From Muribaculaceae bacterium (GTDB taxonomy: Bacteria; Bacteroidota; Bacteroidia; Bacteroidales; Muribaculaceae), in NCBI GenBank assembly GCA_024400895.1, contig JAKSMA010000097.1, positions 1 to 8,456 on the forward strand: a stretch of 8,456 bases of DNA, read 5' to 3'. Below, one piece after another: positions 6,603 through 8,456 of the stretch. The first letter of the stretch is position 1, and each line of letters opens with the position of its first letter. A program made the translations under genes and the position numbers. The notes beneath the pieces were generated by a model, which saw nothing but the letters and a program-made list of their open reading frames with translations, ran no database searches and was not told the origin of the DNA.

Positions 6603-7914
6603 AGTTCCTCAAGTACGTGTTGGAATTATGAACGAGCCAGTTGTTGACTTCGTGCTCAACAACGAATATCGTGTAAACGGTAATTTGGTTGCTGGTAACC
6701 AGCATGTAGAAGTTGCCGATGGAAAAGTGGTGTGGAACGGTCAAAAGTACGACGACCTCCTTTTTGAGCCCGTGAATGTGGAAACCGATTCTTTCACCCT
6801 CGTGGATGTGACGATTGGTGTAAGTTTCCACTGGCGTCGCAAGGAAGTTCAAAGTTTCCGTGGTTCTCTTCACCTCATCGTTGAAGACGACCGAATTACC
6901 ACTGTAAATGTCCTCTCGGTTGAGGAATATCTGTTGAGTGTGATTTCAAGCGAAATGAGCGCAAAGGCATCGCTTGAATTGCTAAAAGCCCATGCTGTGA
7001 TTTCACGCAGTTGGCTTTTGGCTCAAATCTATAAAGACAAGGTTGGCAATGCTCCTGATGTGATGCTTGGCGAAACAGCCCAAGAGCCCGACGAGGAGAT
7101 TAAATGGTGGGACCGCGATGACCACATCAACTTTGATGTGTGTGCCGACGACCACTGCCAACGCTATCAAGGTATCACACGCGCGTCGACCGAAACTGTG
7201 AAGAAAGCGATTGAAGCCACTTGGGGACAAGTGCTGATGTATGGAGGTAATCTCTGCGATGCTCGCTTCTCTAAATCGTGCGGTGGCGTGTTTGAAGAAT
7301 TTGAAAACTGCTGGCAACCACAGCACTACAATTATCTCGTGGCACGACGTGATGGCGAAAATCCAATGGATTTCCCCGATTTGACACGCGAAGACAATGC
7401 TGCAGAATGGATTCTTTCTGCTCCAGCAGCATTCTGCAACACCTCCGACCCAGCAATTCTGTCGCAAGTGCTCAACGACTACGACCAAGAGACAAAAGAT
7501 TTCTATCGCTGGAAGGTGGAATATACTCAAGATGAAATTTCAGCCCTCATCAAAAAGCGTACAGGCGATGACTATGGAAGAATCAAGAGTCTTGAGCCTG
7601 TGGCACGCGGCACATCTGGACGCCTCTACAAATTGAAAATTGTGGGTGAAAAGATGACCAAGACCATTGGTAAGGAATCGGCTATCCGTTATGCCTTAAG
7701 CGAAAGTGCACTTTATAGTTCAGCATTCGTTGTTGAAAAGCACGAAGCGGATGCAGAAGGCTATCCTGCAAAGTTTGTGCTCCGCGGAGCTGGCTGGGGG
7801 CATGGCGTAGGTTTGTGCCAGATTGGTGCAGCTGTGATGGGTGCCAAGGGCTACAATTATAAAGAAATTTTGCTTCATTACTTCATTGATGCTGAAATTG
7901 AAGCACAATACTAA
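6595..7914 (+). CDS. SpoIID/LytB-domain protein, putative peptidoglycan lytic transglycosylase
   Basis: A 439-residue SpoIID-family protein; characterised members cleave denuded glycan strands to anhydro-MurNAc products. The SpoIID core starts at SVEEYLLSVISSEMSA (108-123) with the likely catalytic Glu120, followed by LKAHAVISRSW (130-140). A putative zinc site is His177, Cys183, His187 and Cys188. Then come CDARFSKSCGG (221-231) and the signature GAGWGHGVGLCQIGA (398-412). The first ~100 residues form a beta-rich N-terminal extension. I chose the ATG at 6595, overlapping the DUF4922 stop by 8 bases; an in-frame TTG at 6565 would add ten polar residues and is less likely. With either start there is no signal peptide or lipobox, odd for a peptidoglycan-cutting enzyme. 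The AmpG-like permease gene follows after 30 bases, consistent with salvage of anhydro-muropeptide sugars. The family call is strong; location and exact substrate are uncertain. Confidence 0.87.
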   Translation: MNKVPQVRVGIMNEPVVDFVLNNEYRVNGNLVAGNQHVEVADGKVVWNGQKYDDLLFEPVNVETDSFTLVDVTIGVSFHWRRKEVQSFRGSLHLIVEDDRITTVNVLSVEEYLLSVISSEMSAKASLELLKAHAVISRSWLLAQIYKDKVGNAPDVMLGETAQEPDEEIKWWDRDDHINFDVCADDHCQRYQGITRASTETVKKAIEATWGQVLMYGGNLCDARFSKSCGGVFEEFENCWQPQHYNYLVARRDGENPMDFPDLTREDNAAEWILSAPAAFCNTSDPAILSQVLNDYDQETKDFYRWKVEYTQDEISALIKKRTGDDYGRIKSLEPVARGTSGRLYKLKIVGEKMTKTIGKESAIRYALSESALYSSAFVVEKHEADAEGYPAKFVLRGAGWGHGVGLCQIGAAVMGAKGYNYKEILLHYFIDAEIEAQY

Positions 7915-7944
7915 CATAAACGAAAAAACAAAAACTAATATAAT

Positions 7945-8456
7945 ATGGAATTAAATGAATCAAAAGTTGCGAGTTTCCGCAATCCGTGGTGGTGGGTCCC
8001 AACGCTGTATTTCGCAGAGGGTATTCCTTACTTCGTAGTAAACAACATTTCGGTGATGATGTTCACCAAGATGGGCGTGCCCAATGGTGATATGTCGTTC
8101 TTCACCACATTGCTCTATTTCCCTTGGTTCTTGAAGGGTATTTGGAGCCCAATCGTTGATGTGGTAAAAACAAAGCGTTGGTGGATCGTGATGATGCAAA
8201 TTCTCATGACAGCTGCCATGGTTTTGCTCACACTCACTTTGCCATTCCCTGGAAAAGAGACTGTTGCGGCGGGCAATACACCAATTAGTATGTTCCTCGT
8301 GACATTGGTAATTTTTATCATTACAGCATTCGCTTCTGCAACTCACGATATTGCAGCCGATGGTTTCTACATGTTGGCACACAGTCCAAGCAGCCAGGCA
8401 GCCTTTATTGGTATCCGTAGCGTATTCTACCGCGTGGCTTCTGTGTTTGGTCAGGG
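7945..8456 (+). CDS. ampG: AmpG-like MFS muropeptide permease; 3' partial
   Basis: The first 170 residues of an inner-membrane major facilitator transporter, cut by the window edge (the family usually has 400-plus residues). The ATG at 7945 follows an A-rich leader (about 30 bases after the SpoIID stop). Predicted membrane segments are at about 16-40, 51-72, 79-100 and 115-133. Between segments 2 and 3, LKGIWSPIVD (63-72) followed by KTKRWW (75-80) corresponds to the AmpG version of MFS motif A; SATHDIAADGFYM (131-143) corresponds to the conserved ASQDI..DA segment of Escherichia coli AmpG. AmpG proteins import GlcNAc-anhydroMurNAc and its peptides using the proton gradient. Here it would take up products of the amidase and a lytic transglycosylase. 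The WWW near residues 15-17 starts the first helix. An AmpG-family MFS is likely; substrate specificity (disaccharide, MurNAc or peptide-bearing) cannot be told from this fragment. Confidence 0.8.
   Translation, partial: MELNESKVASFRNPWWWVPTLYFAEGIPYFVVNNISVMMFTKMGVPNGDMSFFTTLLYFPWFLKGIWSPIVDVVKTKRWWIVMMQILMTAAMVLLTLTLPFPGKETVAAGNTPISMFLVTLVIFIITAFASATHDIAADGFYMLAHSPSSQAAFIGIRSVFYRVASVFGQ

Noticed and set aside
7960..8382. Open frame on the - strand (140 codons) at the window end
   Set aside because: The + strand here encodes a clear AmpG-like membrane protein with family motifs; the antisense translation is Cys/His-rich with no domain.

Overview
The window looks like a Bacteroidetes chromosome, most likely order Bacteroidales (Bacteroides, Prevotella or Muribaculaceae-like). 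Base composition is moderate, gene starts have A-rich leaders instead of clear Shine-Dalgarno sites, and the gene set is one I associate with that order. All six genes are on the + strand and tightly packed (gaps of 12, 41, 97 and 30 bases, plus one 8-base overlap), so they probably form one operon or two adjacent transcription units. The first and last genes run off the window edges. No gene-free stretch exceeds 100 bases, and I saw no RNA gene, mobile element or CRISPR array.

Layout: (1) 1-2546, the 3' part of a large multidomain N-acetylmuramoyl-L-alanine amidase of the kind often mislabelled 'xanthan lyase', with a golvesin-type domain inserted in the catalytic domain, then FnIII and a GATase-like tail. 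(2) 2559-4028 and (3) 4070-5560, tandem paralogous family-2 glycosyltransferases, each with an N-terminal pseudo-GT-A half and an intact C-terminal GT-A half. (4) A 97-base spacer with a strong two-part hairpin. (5) 5658-6602, a DUF4922 protein with the HxHxQ signature of the GalT/VTC2 (GDP-hexose phosphorylase) branch of the HIT superfamily. (6) 6595-7914, a SpoIID/LytB-type lytic transglycosylase without a visible signal peptide. (7) 7945 to the window end, the first 170 residues of an AmpG-like MFS muropeptide permease.

Together the genes read as a peptidoglycan-salvage locus. The amidase strips stem peptides, SpoIID-type enzymes cut denuded glycan into anhydro-muropeptide sugars, and AmpG imports them. 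Less expected is a soluble carbohydrate module (two double-GT-A glycosyltransferases and a nucleotide-sugar phosphorylase-like protein) inside the same cluster, together with a SpoIID protein that appears cytoplasmic. The biochemical role of that middle module is unknown to me and is the best candidate for an undescribed system here. Kinases, etherases or muramidases of MurNAc salvage (MurK, MurQ, NamZ/DUF1343) are absent from the window but would be expected next to it.
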